From NCBI RefSeq assembly GCF_025464955.1, contig NZ_JAODNM010000052.1:28989-92988 (forward strand): a DNA stretch of 64,000 nucleotides, given 5' to 3'. This DNA comes from Amycolatopsis sp. (GTDB lineage: Bacteria > Actinomycetota > Actinomycetes > Mycobacteriales > Pseudonocardiaceae). Below are positions 50,746 through 59,007 of the stretch, one piece after another; the stretch's first letter is position 1, and each line of letters begins with the position of its first letter. Position numbers and translations under genes: made by a program. The notes under the pieces are model-generated. The model was not told the origin of the DNA. It made no database searches and worked only from the letters and a program-made list of their open reading frames with translations.

Positions 50746-51264
50746 CCGTCTCCCACGCCGAGCCTGTCGATGCTGCCGAGCCATCCGGTGCGCGTGGCGC
50801 TGCTGGATCTGCTCGCCGAGGTCGGGACGGTGACGTCGACGGAACCCGCCCGCAAGCTGGGCCACAGTTCCGGGGTGTGTTCGTTCCACCTGAGGCAACT
50901 CGCCCGGCACGGGCTGATCGAAGTGGTCCCGCGGACCGGCGGCCGGGCATGATCGTGGCGGCTGCGCTGGGAACGGCCGGGGGAGCCGGAGCCTTCGGGG
51001 TTCGAGACGGTGTCCAGGGAGCTGGAAGACGAGAGCTACCAGCAATGGCTGTCCCATCGCGAGCAGGCGCCGCCGGATTGGCAGCGTGACGAGACGTTCA
51101 ATGCGGTCGTGTACCTCTCGCCGGCCGAGTTCGTGGCGATGGCTCGGTCGATCCGTGACGTCGTCGAGGACTACGAGAGCCGGGCCCGCCGGCCGGCCAC
51201 TGGTGCTCGGCCTGTCGCGGCCGTCGTCCGCCTGTTTCCGTTGCTTACTGAGAGTTCCCGGTAA
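50746..51264 (+). pseudogene. Broken ArsR-like winged-helix regulator gene
   Basis: The translated sequence begins inside a helix-turn-helix ([21 protein letters not shown], then [24 protein letters not shown]). It meets an in-frame TGA at 50950-50952, then continues in the same frame ([28 protein letters not shown]...) to a stop at 51264. The TGA replaces what is probably a CGA Arg codon. The start codon and about 10-15 N-terminal residues are missing at the junction with the deformylase remnant. Both defects mark a pseudogene unless read-through occurs. Confidence 0.75.
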
Positions 51265-51456
51265 GCGCTGGCAAAGAGATCGATGTCCGGTTAACGGCCG
51301 TCGGAAGAATTCACTCCGTTGCGCTAACAGAACATTGTTTACTACTTTGGTAGGTATTCCGACTTAACGGATAAAACGGTCTTCCCGCCTGGGTTTTCCG
51401 ACTGTCCACGCTGGTCTTTGGTTGAGCGCTGAACCGCCGATGTACCAACATGAGTG

Positions 51457-51472
51457 AGTGGTCTGTACCAGT
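51457..51472. promoter_or_regulatory. DasR-type responsive element upstream of the chitinase
   Basis: AGTGGTCTGTACCAGT matches the dre consensus A(C/G)TGGTCTAGACCA(C/G)T at 14 of 16 positions and keeps both half-sites. It lies about 260 bases before the chitinase start, in a 465-base gap that otherwise shows no gene. DasR is the GlcNAc-responsive repressor of chitin use in actinomycetes. Confidence 0.6.
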
Positions 51473-51729
51473 TTCACGGTCGGTAGTGGTGACGCATCGT
51501 CATCGGTGAAGAACCCATTGCCAGGTGGCGGACTAACGGGGTATAACTTTCTTCACAGCTAGGATTAAGTCGGTAACTCACCTACGCACCGCAACTGAAT
51601 TTACCAGCTCGATTGTTCGGCCATGCCGTTCTTCGGCCCACCGCCGGCAGTGGCGACCGTCGATCCGGTCTCCGCGGCGGGAAGCCGGTCGTGACCTGCT
51701 CGCACTCCGGTCCCCCCAGGAGATTTACC

Positions 51730-53085
51730 ATGCGCACAAACAGAATCAGAGCGCTCGCCATAGCGGCCTTGCCGGTCGTGGCGGGCGCTGCGATCATCGG
51801 CCTCACCCCCGGCGTCAGCGAGGCGGCCCCGCTCGCCGGCGCGGCTTTCCCCGCCCACTACTCGGCCCCCTATCTGCAGATCAGTGATGGCACGGCCGGC
51901 GACATGAGCACCGACATGAACGCCACCGGCACGAAGTTCTTCACGCTGGCCTTCCTGACCCCGCAGTCCGGTTGTACACCGGTCTGGGAGGCCAACGGTA
52001 CGGGCGTCGGCTCGTTCAAGTCGCAGATCAGCGCGCTGCAGGCGGCAGGCGGCAACGTCATCCCGTCCTTCGGCGGTGCTGCGGGCGGCGAGCTCGCCCA
52101 GACCTGTACCACCACGTCGAGCCTGACCGCGGCCTATGCCAACGTGGTCAATTCCTACGGCACCAACCGCCTGGACTTCGACATCGAGGGTGGCGTCCTC
52201 GGTGACACCGGGTCCACCAGCCGCCGCGACTCGGCGCTGGCCGCGTTGCAGGCCCAGAACCCGGCCGTCCAGGTCGACTTCACCCTCGCCGTCGCCCCGA
52301 ACGGGCTGCCTGGGGAGGAGATGGGCTTGCTCCAGGACGCCAAGGCGAAGGGCGTCAAGGTCAGCGTCGTCAACCTCATGACGATGGACTTCGGTAACGG
52401 CCAGAACGCGCTGAACGATGCCTTGTCCGGGGCCAGGGCGACGGCCGGCCAGCTCGCCGGCCTCTATGGCATCTCGACGGCGGCGGCTTACGGAATGATG
52501 GGCCTTACCCCGATCGCGGGCCAGAACGACGACAACGAGTTCTTCAGCCAGTCCGACGCCCAGACGTTGGAGAGCTTTGCCGCCACGAACGGCGTCGCCG
52601 AGCTTTCCTTCTGGGAAATCGACTTCTACGACAAGCCCACCGGCTACGCCTATTCGCGCATCTTCAACGCCATCACCGGCGGCGGTACGACCCCGCCGCC
52701 GCCCCCGCCCGGCGGTTCGATCACCGGAATCGGCGGCAAATGCGTCGATGTCACCGGCGCCAACGCCGCGAACGGCACGGCCATCGAGCTCTACGACTGC
52801 AATGGCACCAATGCGCAGAAGTGGGCGTCGTCCGGTGGCACGCTGCAGTCGCTCGGCAAGTGCATGGACATCAACGCCGCCGGGACCGCCAACGGTACGA
52901 AGGTCCAGCTCTACGACTGCAACGGCACCGGTGCCCAGCAGTGGACGCACAACTCGTCGAACCAGCTGGTGAACCCTGTGTCGGGCAAGTGCCTCGACGC
53001 GACCGGCCAGAGCTCCGCGAACGGCACGCTGCTGCAGATCTGGACCTGCGCCGGCAGCGCGAACCAGCAATGGACCCTGACCTGA
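51730..53085 (+). CDS. Secreted GH18 chitinase-like enzyme with a C-terminal ricin-type lectin domain
   Basis: From ATG 51730 (AGGAG upstream) the 451-residue product has a signal peptide (IRALAIAALPVVAGAAIIGLTPGVSEAA). The GH18 barrel (about 40-320) has the catalytic DxDxE as RLDFDIEGG. A Pro-rich linker (TTPPPPPPGGS) leads to a CBM13/ricin-B domain (about 330-451) with three repeats marked by LYDCNGTNAQKW, LYDCNGTGAQQW and IWTCAGSANQQW. The single-domain barrel lacking an insertion resembles ChiD-type or lysozyme-like enzymes. Chitin or GlcNAc polymers are the likely substrate, consistent with the upstream DasR-type site. A strong terminator follows. Confidence 0.92.
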   Translation: MRTNRIRALAIAALPVVAGAAIIGLTPGVSEAAPLAGAAFPAHYSAPYLQISDGTAGDMSTDMNATGTKFFTLAFLTPQSGCTPVWEANGTGVGSFKSQISALQAAGGNVIPSFGGAAGGELAQTCTTTSSLTAAYANVVNSYGTNRLDFDIEGGVLGDTGSTSRRDSALAALQAQNPAVQVDFTLAVAPNGLPGEEMGLLQDAKAKGVKVSVVNLMTMDFGNGQNALNDALSGARATAGQLAGLYGISTAAAYGMMGLTPIAGQNDDNEFFSQSDAQTLESFAATNGVAELSFWEIDFYDKPTGYAYSRIFNAITGGGTTPPPPPPGGSITGIGGKCVDVTGANAANGTAIELYDCNGTNAQKWASSGGTLQSLGKCMDINAAGTANGTKVQLYDCNGTGAQQWTHNSSNQLVNPVSGKCLDATGQSSANGTLLQIWTCAGSANQQWTLT

Positions 53086-53123
53086 TCGGCGGCCCCGGTC
53101 AGCGTTGACCGGACGCTGGAAGC

Positions 53124-53163
53124 GGAGGCCTCTTTCCCGGCATTTGCCGGGAAAGAGGCCTCC
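53124..53163. terminator. Strong hairpin after the chitinase
   Basis: Perfect 19-bp arms at 53124-53142 and 53145-53163 (GGAGGCCTCTTTCCCGGCA and its complement) are separated by only two bases. It begins 38 bases past the chitinase stop. Confidence 0.85.
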
Positions 53164-53193
53164 ACTGTCGTACCCGATGCGTAGGCTTCGCCG

Positions 53194-53430
53194 ATGACGT
53201 CCGAGAAGGTCGACAGCCCGAGCGGTCTCGCCGCCGTCGTACTGCTCTTGAGGTTTCTCACCGAGCTGGCATTGCTCGCGGGCCTCGCCGTGGCAGGTGC
53301 GCGGCTCGGTTTCGTCCTTTTCGCCGGGGTGGGAGTCGCGCTCGCCGTGACCGGCCTCCTGGTGGCCGGGATCGTGCTGGCCGTGGTCGGGATCGGGCTC
53401 GCGGCCGCCACGAGAGCCCTGCCGAAGTGA
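53194..53430 (+). CDS. Small membrane protein, loosely YrdB/DUF2568-like
   Basis: The 78-residue product has two hydrophobic helices: AAVVLLLRFLTELALLAGLAVAG and FAGVGVALAVTGLLVAGIVLAVVGIGLA. The first, with the LRFLTELALLA pattern, resembles the start of YrdB-family proteins. The second half does not match that family's usual Trp-containing end, and the protein is shorter than its typical length of around 110-120 residues. It may be a divergent member, a frameshifted remnant, or unrelated. It lies between the chitinase terminator and the end of the GH92 gene. Confidence 0.45.
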   Translation: MTSEKVDSPSGLAAVVLLLRFLTELALLAGLAVAGARLGFVLFAGVGVALAVTGLLVAGIVLAVVGIGLAAATRALPK

Positions 53431-53482
53431 GCCAGGCCGTGGCCACGACATGGCGACTAGGGCTCTCTGGCGCAACAGATCA

Positions 53483-56251
53483 CTAAGCGGCGGGAGCCGC
53501 AGCGGTGACGGTGATGGTGGCGAGCGCCGGGGCCGAGCGTAGGCCGGTGTTGTCCGCGGTGGCCGTCACCGACACCTGGTAGGTGCCGGGCGCCACGCCG
53601 GCGCCGGCGTGCAGGGTCACCGTGCGCGAAGCCGTTCCCCCGGAAGGGATTCCGGAGATGATCCCGGTGCCCGCCGAACCACCCGAGGACAGCGGCGCGG
53701 TGATGCCCTTCGGCAGCTTCAGTTCGTACACCGCGTTCGACGTCGTCGCGCCGGTGCCGAAGGCGGTGACCGTCAGGGCCGCCGCGCCGCCCGCGGACAC
53801 CGTCACCGGACCGGCGGACGTGATCAGCCGGCTGCTGCCGGTGCCGAGCGCGGGCGGCTGGTCGGCGACGTGGGATCCCCAGGTCGCCGTGGCCGGATTC
53901 GTGATCGTGGCGATGTCGATCTTCTTCGCCGCGAGCAGGTCCTTGTTCGCGAGCCAGCTGCGGGTGCCCTGATCGACGCCGTCGACCTTGACCCCGGCGA
54001 CGTACTGCAGCGTCGTCGAACTCCCGCCCGGTGAACTGATCGTCGTCGACTTGCCGCCGTTCGGGGTGATGACGGACCTGTCGAACATCGGCGCGGTCAC
54101 CTCGAAGTTGCCCGAGCCCGGCTGCGCCTCGAAAATGCCGAGCATCCCGAACACCAGCCACGACGAAATGGTGCCGAGGTCGTCATTGCCGGGCATCCCG
54201 GTCGGCGAGTCGGTGAACAGCTGCCGTCCGGCGCGGAGGATCGCCGAGGTCTTCCACGGGCTCGACGTCCACGAGTACATCCACGGCGTGTGCAGGTCGG
54301 GCTCGTTGTTGGGGTTGAACGCGAACGCGTTGGTGTAGGCGTACGGGCCGATCACCCAGTCCTTGCTCGCCGCCGTCGACGGGTGCGCCAGGACGTCCGG
54401 AGTGGTGAAGAAGGTGTCGAGCCGCTGTTCGGCACTCGCTGGGCCGCCCATCAGCCGGAACAACGTCTGCGGATCCTGCTGGACGAGCCATTGGTACTGC
54501 CAGCCGGTGCCCTCGTGGAACCCGGCGCTCTTCGCCGGATCGGGGTCGCCGACCCAGCTGCCGTCGGCCGCCCTCGCCTGCGGGAAACCGGTGAAACCCT
54601 TCGACGTCAAGGTCGGGTTCCACTCGTTCACGACGTTGTCGCAGCGGTTGCGAAGGGTGTTCGCCTGGTCGGTTTTGCCGAGCCCGGCGGCCATGGTCGC
54701 GAGGGCGCAGTCGGAGTAGGCGTATTCGAGTGTGGCTGAGCCGGCCTGGCGCGTGTCACCGAACTTCGGGCCGCTCAGATTCTGGTAACCGATGTACCCG
54801 TTCTTGACGTACGTCGGGTTGCCGTCGCGACCCCGGGCCTGCTCGGCCGCCGGCGGCACCTTGTTCACGTTCTTCCACAACTCGGCGTACAACTGAGTCG
54901 CGAGTGTGTGATCGAGCAGACCCCGCGAATACAGCGTCACGATGAACGCGGTGACCGGGTCACCGCTCATGACGTTCGTTTCGCTCTGCCCCAGCGCCCA
55001 TCTCGGCAGCCAGCCGCCCTGCTGGGCGATGTCCAAAATGGACCGAGCGATATCGGTGGCTCGTTGGGGTTCCAGCATGGCGACCAGTTGGTTCTGCGCG
55101 CGATAGGTGTCCCACAAGGAAAGCATCTGATAGTAGCTGTGTCCTGGGCCTGCATTGTGCAGCGCGTGGTCGAAGCCCTGGTAGGTGCCGTCGACGTCGG
55201 AAGCCAGCGATGGATGCAGCAACCCGTGATAGAGCGCGGTGTAGAACGTCGTGAGGTCGTCGGTCGAGCTGCTCGCGACGTCGACGCGGCGCAGCTCGTC
55301 CTTCCACGCTGTGTGCGATTCGTTGACGACCGTGTCGAAGTTCTTGGTTCCGTGCTGTGCGGCAGTTTCCGCGAGGCGGTTGCGTTGCGCGCCTTCGACG
55401 GACGAGTAGGAGATGCCGGTCATCGTCGTCAGCGGTTGGGAGGTCACGCCGTCGAACGACAGCAGCGCACCACCGGAGGCGTCCGCCTTGCCTGCTGTCG
55501 GAGTCCCACCGCGACCGTCCCAAGTAGAGTATCCGGTCATCGGCTGCGAAAGTTTGGTGCTGAAGTAGATGGTGTAGCGGTCGCTCCCGGTCTCGCCGCA
55601 GAAGTTCCCACCGGTGGCGTAGCCCTGGATGGTGGTGGAGTCGACCACGGTGAGATGGCTGTCGAACACCGTGCCATTGCCGTCCGCGACGTTGATCAGC
55701 AGCTTGGCGTCGGCGGTGCCGGCGGGGTAGGTGAACCTGTCGTAGCCGACGCGTTCGGTCGACGTCAGCTCGGCTTGGATGTCGTGCGCGTCGAGTTTCA
55801 CCGAGTAGTAGCCCGGCCGCTCGACCTCGTTGGTGTGGGAGAACGAAGACGCCGTGGCCGCATGCGCGGTGGAGGTCACCTGGCCGAGCGTCGGCATGAT
55901 CTTGATGTCGCCGGTGATCTGGCAGCCGACCCCGGACAGGTGCTCCTGGCTGAACCCGAGGATCGACGAATCGCCGTAGTCGTAGGAAGTGTAGGAGTTC
56001 GTGCGGGTGTCAGGGCTGTTCTCCGCCATGCCGAACGGCCGGGAGGCGCCGGGCCAGGTCGTGCCCGCCTCGGTGTTGCCGATCTTGGGATCTACGTAGG
56101 TCGTCGGATCGCTCACGAGTTTGGGCGACGTCGTCGCGGCCGCGAGACCGGATTCGCACGCCAGGATCGCCGCGCTCGCACTGAGCGCGACCGTGGCCAT
56201 GACCAACGCTTTCGAGAGCGGGCTTCGGCGCTTTCGGACAAGTGAGAACAT
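53483..56251 (-). CDS. Secreted GH92 alpha-mannosidase
   Basis: The 922-residue enzyme has an N-terminal signal region (SKALVMATVALSASAAILAC). The GH92 two-domain architecture shows an N-terminal beta-sandwich (about 45-270: VDPKIGNTEAGTTWPGASRPFGM) and an (alpha/alpha)6 barrel with MLSLWDTYRAQNQL, the catalytic-Glu segment NPNNEPDLHTPWMY and GNDDLGTISSWLVFGMLG. A C-terminal NEW3-type domain (about 830-920) was added. GH92 enzymes are calcium-dependent exo-alpha-mannosidases acting on N-glycans or fungal mannans. It converges with the small membrane gene. Together with GH27, GH18 and GH30 it fits a lifestyle of degrading eukaryotic glycans. Confidence 0.93.
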   Translation of the reverse strand: MFSLVRKRRSPLSKALVMATVALSASAAILACESGLAAATTSPKLVSDPTTYVDPKIGNTEAGTTWPGASRPFGMAENSPDTRTNSYTSYDYGDSSILGFSQEHLSGVGCQITGDIKIMPTLGQVTSTAHAATASSFSHTNEVERPGYYSVKLDAHDIQAELTSTERVGYDRFTYPAGTADAKLLINVADGNGTVFDSHLTVVDSTTIQGYATGGNFCGETGSDRYTIYFSTKLSQPMTGYSTWDGRGGTPTAGKADASGGALLSFDGVTSQPLTTMTGISYSSVEGAQRNRLAETAAQHGTKNFDTVVNESHTAWKDELRRVDVASSSTDDLTTFYTALYHGLLHPSLASDVDGTYQGFDHALHNAGPGHSYYQMLSLWDTYRAQNQLVAMLEPQRATDIARSILDIAQQGGWLPRWALGQSETNVMSGDPVTAFIVTLYSRGLLDHTLATQLYAELWKNVNKVPPAAEQARGRDGNPTYVKNGYIGYQNLSGPKFGDTRQAGSATLEYAYSDCALATMAAGLGKTDQANTLRNRCDNVVNEWNPTLTSKGFTGFPQARAADGSWVGDPDPAKSAGFHEGTGWQYQWLVQQDPQTLFRLMGGPASAEQRLDTFFTTPDVLAHPSTAASKDWVIGPYAYTNAFAFNPNNEPDLHTPWMYSWTSSPWKTSAILRAGRQLFTDSPTGMPGNDDLGTISSWLVFGMLGIFEAQPGSGNFEVTAPMFDRSVITPNGGKSTTISSPGGSSTTLQYVAGVKVDGVDQGTRSWLANKDLLAAKKIDIATITNPATATWGSHVADQPPALGTGSSRLITSAGPVTVSAGGAAALTVTAFGTGATTSNAVYELKLPKGITAPLSSGGSAGTGIISGIPSGGTASRTVTLHAGAGVAPGTYQVSVTATADNTGLRSAPALATITVTAAAPAA

Positions 56252-56268
56252 CTACCCGCCTCGTTTTC

Positions 56269-56291
56269 TGCTGACATCGTTGTCATCAGCA
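56269..56291. promoter_or_regulatory. Interrupted inverted repeat upstream of the GH92 gene
   Basis: TGCTGA (56269-56274) and TCAGCA (56286-56291) are complementary arms 11 bases apart, 18 bases upstream of the GH92 start codon. The position suits an operator; no regulator is known. Confidence 0.3.
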
Positions 56292-56380
56292 CGTGTCGGG
56301 TACTTTTTCACGTGGTTTCGAGGCCGTCAACCGGGACGGAACCAGTTGTCCGGAAAGCTGTCCGCCTGCCCGGCAGAGGA

Positions 56381-58696
56381 CTACCGCGCGTCGAGGAACC
56401 AGTGATCGCCCGTCGTCCAGCCGAGGAAGCGGACGCCGCGGCCGTCGGAGTTCCCGGCGAGCACGTCGGCCAGTCCGTCGATGGCGGGTGTGAACCGCGC
56501 TCCGAGCCCGGCGTCACGAACCGCCGCACGTAGCCGCATCAGCGATGCGTGCTGCTCCCTCGGCTCGGCGAAGCTCAGGAAGAAGATCGCCTGCCGCCAG
56601 GCGTAGGCCGCGTTCTTGAGCGAAACCAGCGCGTGGTGCAGGTGCGCGGGCCGGATGGCGAGCCGCCGGACCGTCCACTCGAACGCGCGGTCAGCGAGGT
56701 CCGGGGCGACCTCGGCGACGCGGGAGCGCAGGCTCAACGTGAATACCAGGACGGCGAGGTTCTGGGTGGTCAGGATCTGGCTCTGCTCCAGTACCGTCCC
56801 GTTCGCGGCGACGCCGTAACCGCGCCATTCCCCCGACGACTCCTTTGCGCGAGCCGTGCACATTTCCGCGAAGTCGTCAGCGGTCGGCTTGCCCCAACGG
56901 AGCTTGGTTTTGATCGTCGAGGGCTCGGTCCAGACTTCCGCGGAGGGCAGGTCGTAGTACCGCGCGTAGAGCGAGCCCGCCAGCGAATCGCTCGTGATTT
57001 TCGCCGCCTGACGCCATTTCACCGTGAACTTGCCCATGAAGATGTCGGCCGCGAGCTCCTCCACGAGCGGCAGGGTGACGCCGGCGCGGACGGCGAGTGC
57101 GCCGATCTCCCGGACGAGCGGATTCGGCAGCACCGCGTGCGGAAACGAGGTCACCGCAAGCATCGTCGTCTGCCGGAGGACCCGGAGCGCGTCCGACGAC
57201 GCGTCGCCGCGCTCGCCGTGAAACGCCTCGACGGCGCCGATCCACGGCAGCTCCTCGAACCGGACCTGGTGTTCCAGATTGAGCAGCAGGAAGCTTCGCC
57301 GACGTCGGAACGCGGCGTAGACCTGCGCATACACCCCGGCAAGGTCGGCGTCGGCGATGGTCGAGGCCACGGTCTGCGACGTGAGCTGCGGCAGGACCTT
57401 GGCCAGCACCTCGCCCGACGTGATCACACCGCGGTCGACGAGTTCGCCCACCGGGGCTTCCAGCGCACGGGTCACCCGCTTGACGAGGTGGTCCGGCAGC
57501 GGCTGCCCGGCTTCGACGTCCGCGTGCTCACCCTCGGCCACCGGCACGGCGAGCGGCTCCACCGCGGGGATACCGCCGTCGTCCGCGTAGCTGTCCAGCC
57601 GCATAGCGAGCACCTGGGCGAGCACGGCGTGGGTCGGTCGTGACGCGGCCGCTGCCTGGATGGCGCGCAACGCCGCCCGCGGCTCGGTTCCCGGGGCGCC
57701 GTGTTTGGTGATCGTGTTGGCGAGGGCGCGGCGGATCCGGCCGACCTCGCGTGCGGACAGCCGGCCGCTGTCCTCCGGGCAGGCCTCCAACGCCTGCCTC
57801 AACTGGGCGAAGTTGGACTTCGGGTTCCGGTGCGCGCTTGACCGCTGGTGGTCCCGGACAGCGGTGCGGTAGTCCTCCAGCCAGGCGTTTCGACGCGCTG
57901 TCCAGTCGGCAGGCCACCGGCGGCACGGCCAGCCGCCGGCCACGTTCGCGTTTTCGTCGAGCCGCGGCAGCGCGTCGTCGACGGTGTCGCACCACTGCGC
58001 GACAAGCCGGTCGTAGAGCGGATTCCACACCCGAAGCGTTTCCAGCATCGCTGCCAGCGGCGGCCGGGTCGTCAACGATCGCAACCGCTCCCGCACCTCA
58101 CCGGTGGTCTCCAACCGGACGAGCGCGCCTGCCGGTCGGGGCAACGACCGGAACCGGGGTGTCATCCGGAGGCGGTGCAGCAGCGGGCGGAGGTCGGCGA
58201 CCAGGTCCAGTGCGAGTTCGTGGTGCCCGCGGTCGATCAGCCAGGCCACGACCAGCAGCGCGGCCTCCTCCGGGACGTCGACGTAGTAGGTGCCGGTGCG
58301 CAGCGCGGTGACCAACTCGGCCTGGCCCTCGTCGCTCAGGTACCAAAGGTTGAGCCGCTCTCGGGCCGTGCGGCCCGGTATTCCGTCCGGAAGCTCGACG
58401 AGCCGGTCCGATTCGTCCTCGCCCAGCGGGACTTCGGCCAGGTATCGGCCCGTCGCGAAACCGCCGTGCGCCACCTCCAAGGTGACCCACGCGGGCGTGT
58501 CAGTCACCGGGGTCCGGGATCCGACCTCCAGCGTGCCGTCGGCCAGGCCGTCCAGCACGGCCGTCCACCGCTTTACCTTCGCTTCGGCACGGCGCCGCGA
58601 GCCTGCGTTACCCCCGGAAACTGCTGTCCTCAGCGCGCGGTCCAACTGGGTGACGGCGTAGTGGGGTGACGCGGTGGCGCGGGGCTCCTCGGACAC
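56381..58696 (-). CDS. Large cytoplasmic protein of unknown function
   Basis: From GTG 58696 (GGAG at five bases) the product is 771 residues. It has no signal or membrane segment and is Arg/Leu/Ala-rich and mostly helical. Recognisable stretches are an N-terminal basic segment (SRRRAEAKVKRW), a beta-like TPAWVTLEVAHGGFATGRYLAE, a central helical region and a C-terminal half with MGKFTVKWRQAAK, TIKTKLRWGKPTADDFAE and AAYAWRQAIFFLSF. I do not recognise the family and assign no function. The start is 28 bases downstream of a tRNA-like gene on the same strand, so it may share a transcript with the two tRNA-like genes. It shows no sign of decay. Confidence 0.8.
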   Translation of the reverse strand: MSEEPRATASPHYAVTQLDRALRTAVSGGNAGSRRRAEAKVKRWTAVLDGLADGTLEVGSRTPVTDTPAWVTLEVAHGGFATGRYLAEVPLGEDESDRLVELPDGIPGRTARERLNLWYLSDEGQAELVTALRTGTYYVDVPEEAALLVVAWLIDRGHHELALDLVADLRPLLHRLRMTPRFRSLPRPAGALVRLETTGEVRERLRSLTTRPPLAAMLETLRVWNPLYDRLVAQWCDTVDDALPRLDENANVAGGWPCRRWPADWTARRNAWLEDYRTAVRDHQRSSAHRNPKSNFAQLRQALEACPEDSGRLSAREVGRIRRALANTITKHGAPGTEPRAALRAIQAAAASRPTHAVLAQVLAMRLDSYADDGGIPAVEPLAVPVAEGEHADVEAGQPLPDHLVKRVTRALEAPVGELVDRGVITSGEVLAKVLPQLTSQTVASTIADADLAGVYAQVYAAFRRRRSFLLLNLEHQVRFEELPWIGAVEAFHGERGDASSDALRVLRQTTMLAVTSFPHAVLPNPLVREIGALAVRAGVTLPLVEELAADIFMGKFTVKWRQAAKITSDSLAGSLYARYYDLPSAEVWTEPSTIKTKLRWGKPTADDFAEMCTARAKESSGEWRGYGVAANGTVLEQSQILTTQNLAVLVFTLSLRSRVAEVAPDLADRAFEWTVRRLAIRPAHLHHALVSLKNAAYAWRQAIFFLSFAEPREQHASLMRLRAAVRDAGLGARFTPAIDGLADVLAGNSDGRGVRFLGWTTGDHWFLDAR

Positions 58697-58723
58697 GAGA
58701 TCTCCATACGGGTAGGGAAGAAG

Positions 58724-58794
58724 ACCTGGTGGCGAGAGTCGAACTCGCGCCCTCCCGGGTGAAGTCGGGTGCTCTACCGCTGAGCTACACCAAG
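58724..58794 (-). tRNA. Atypical tRNA-like gene 2 (anticodon uncertain)
   Basis: On the minus strand 71 bases fold as a cloverleaf: acceptor CTTGGTG/CACCAGG (7 pairs, one G-U), D-arm GCTC/GAGC, T-arm GCGAG-TTCGACT-CTCGC. The anticodon arm CCCGA-CTTCAC-CCGGG gives only four good pairs and an A-C mismatch, with a 6-base (or 8-base) loop instead of 7. The loop could be read as TCA or CAC, so the identity cannot be assigned. No CCA is encoded. It may be a non-decoding or divergent tRNA. Confidence 0.55.
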
Positions 58795-58809
58795 AACGGA
58801 CTGACATCG

Positions 58810-58880
58810 ACGCGGAGACAGGATTCGAACCTGTGCCCTCCCGGTCCAAGCCAGGTGCTCTGCCACTGAGCTACTCCGTG
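58810..58880 (-). tRNA. Atypical tRNA-like gene 1 (anticodon possibly TGG)
   Basis: On the minus strand 71 bases fold as a cloverleaf: acceptor CACGGAG/CTCCGCG (one mismatch), D-arm GCTC/GAGC, T-arm ACAGG-TTCGAAT-CCTGT. The anticodon arm CCTGG-CTTGGA-CCGGG pairs fully but closes a 6-base loop. TGG (Pro) is the natural reading if position 38 is missing. It lies 15 bases upstream of the second copy, with the same unusual anticodon-arm length and the same variable loop (AGGGC). Confidence 0.55.
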
Positions 58881-59007
58881 ATTCGGCGTGTTCACCCTAG
58901 CCAACGCCGGTACTTGGCCGCCGCTTCTTTTCCCAGCTCGGTCCACTGGCCGTGATCGCTGAGGCTGTTACCGTGCCGAAGGATCAGCTGAACATCGGGG
59001 AGTGGGC

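Noticed and set aside
51601..53475. 624-codon minus-strand frame opposite the chitinase
   Set aside because: It spans the terminator hairpin, and the plus strand encodes a complete GH18-CBM13 protein with signal peptide.
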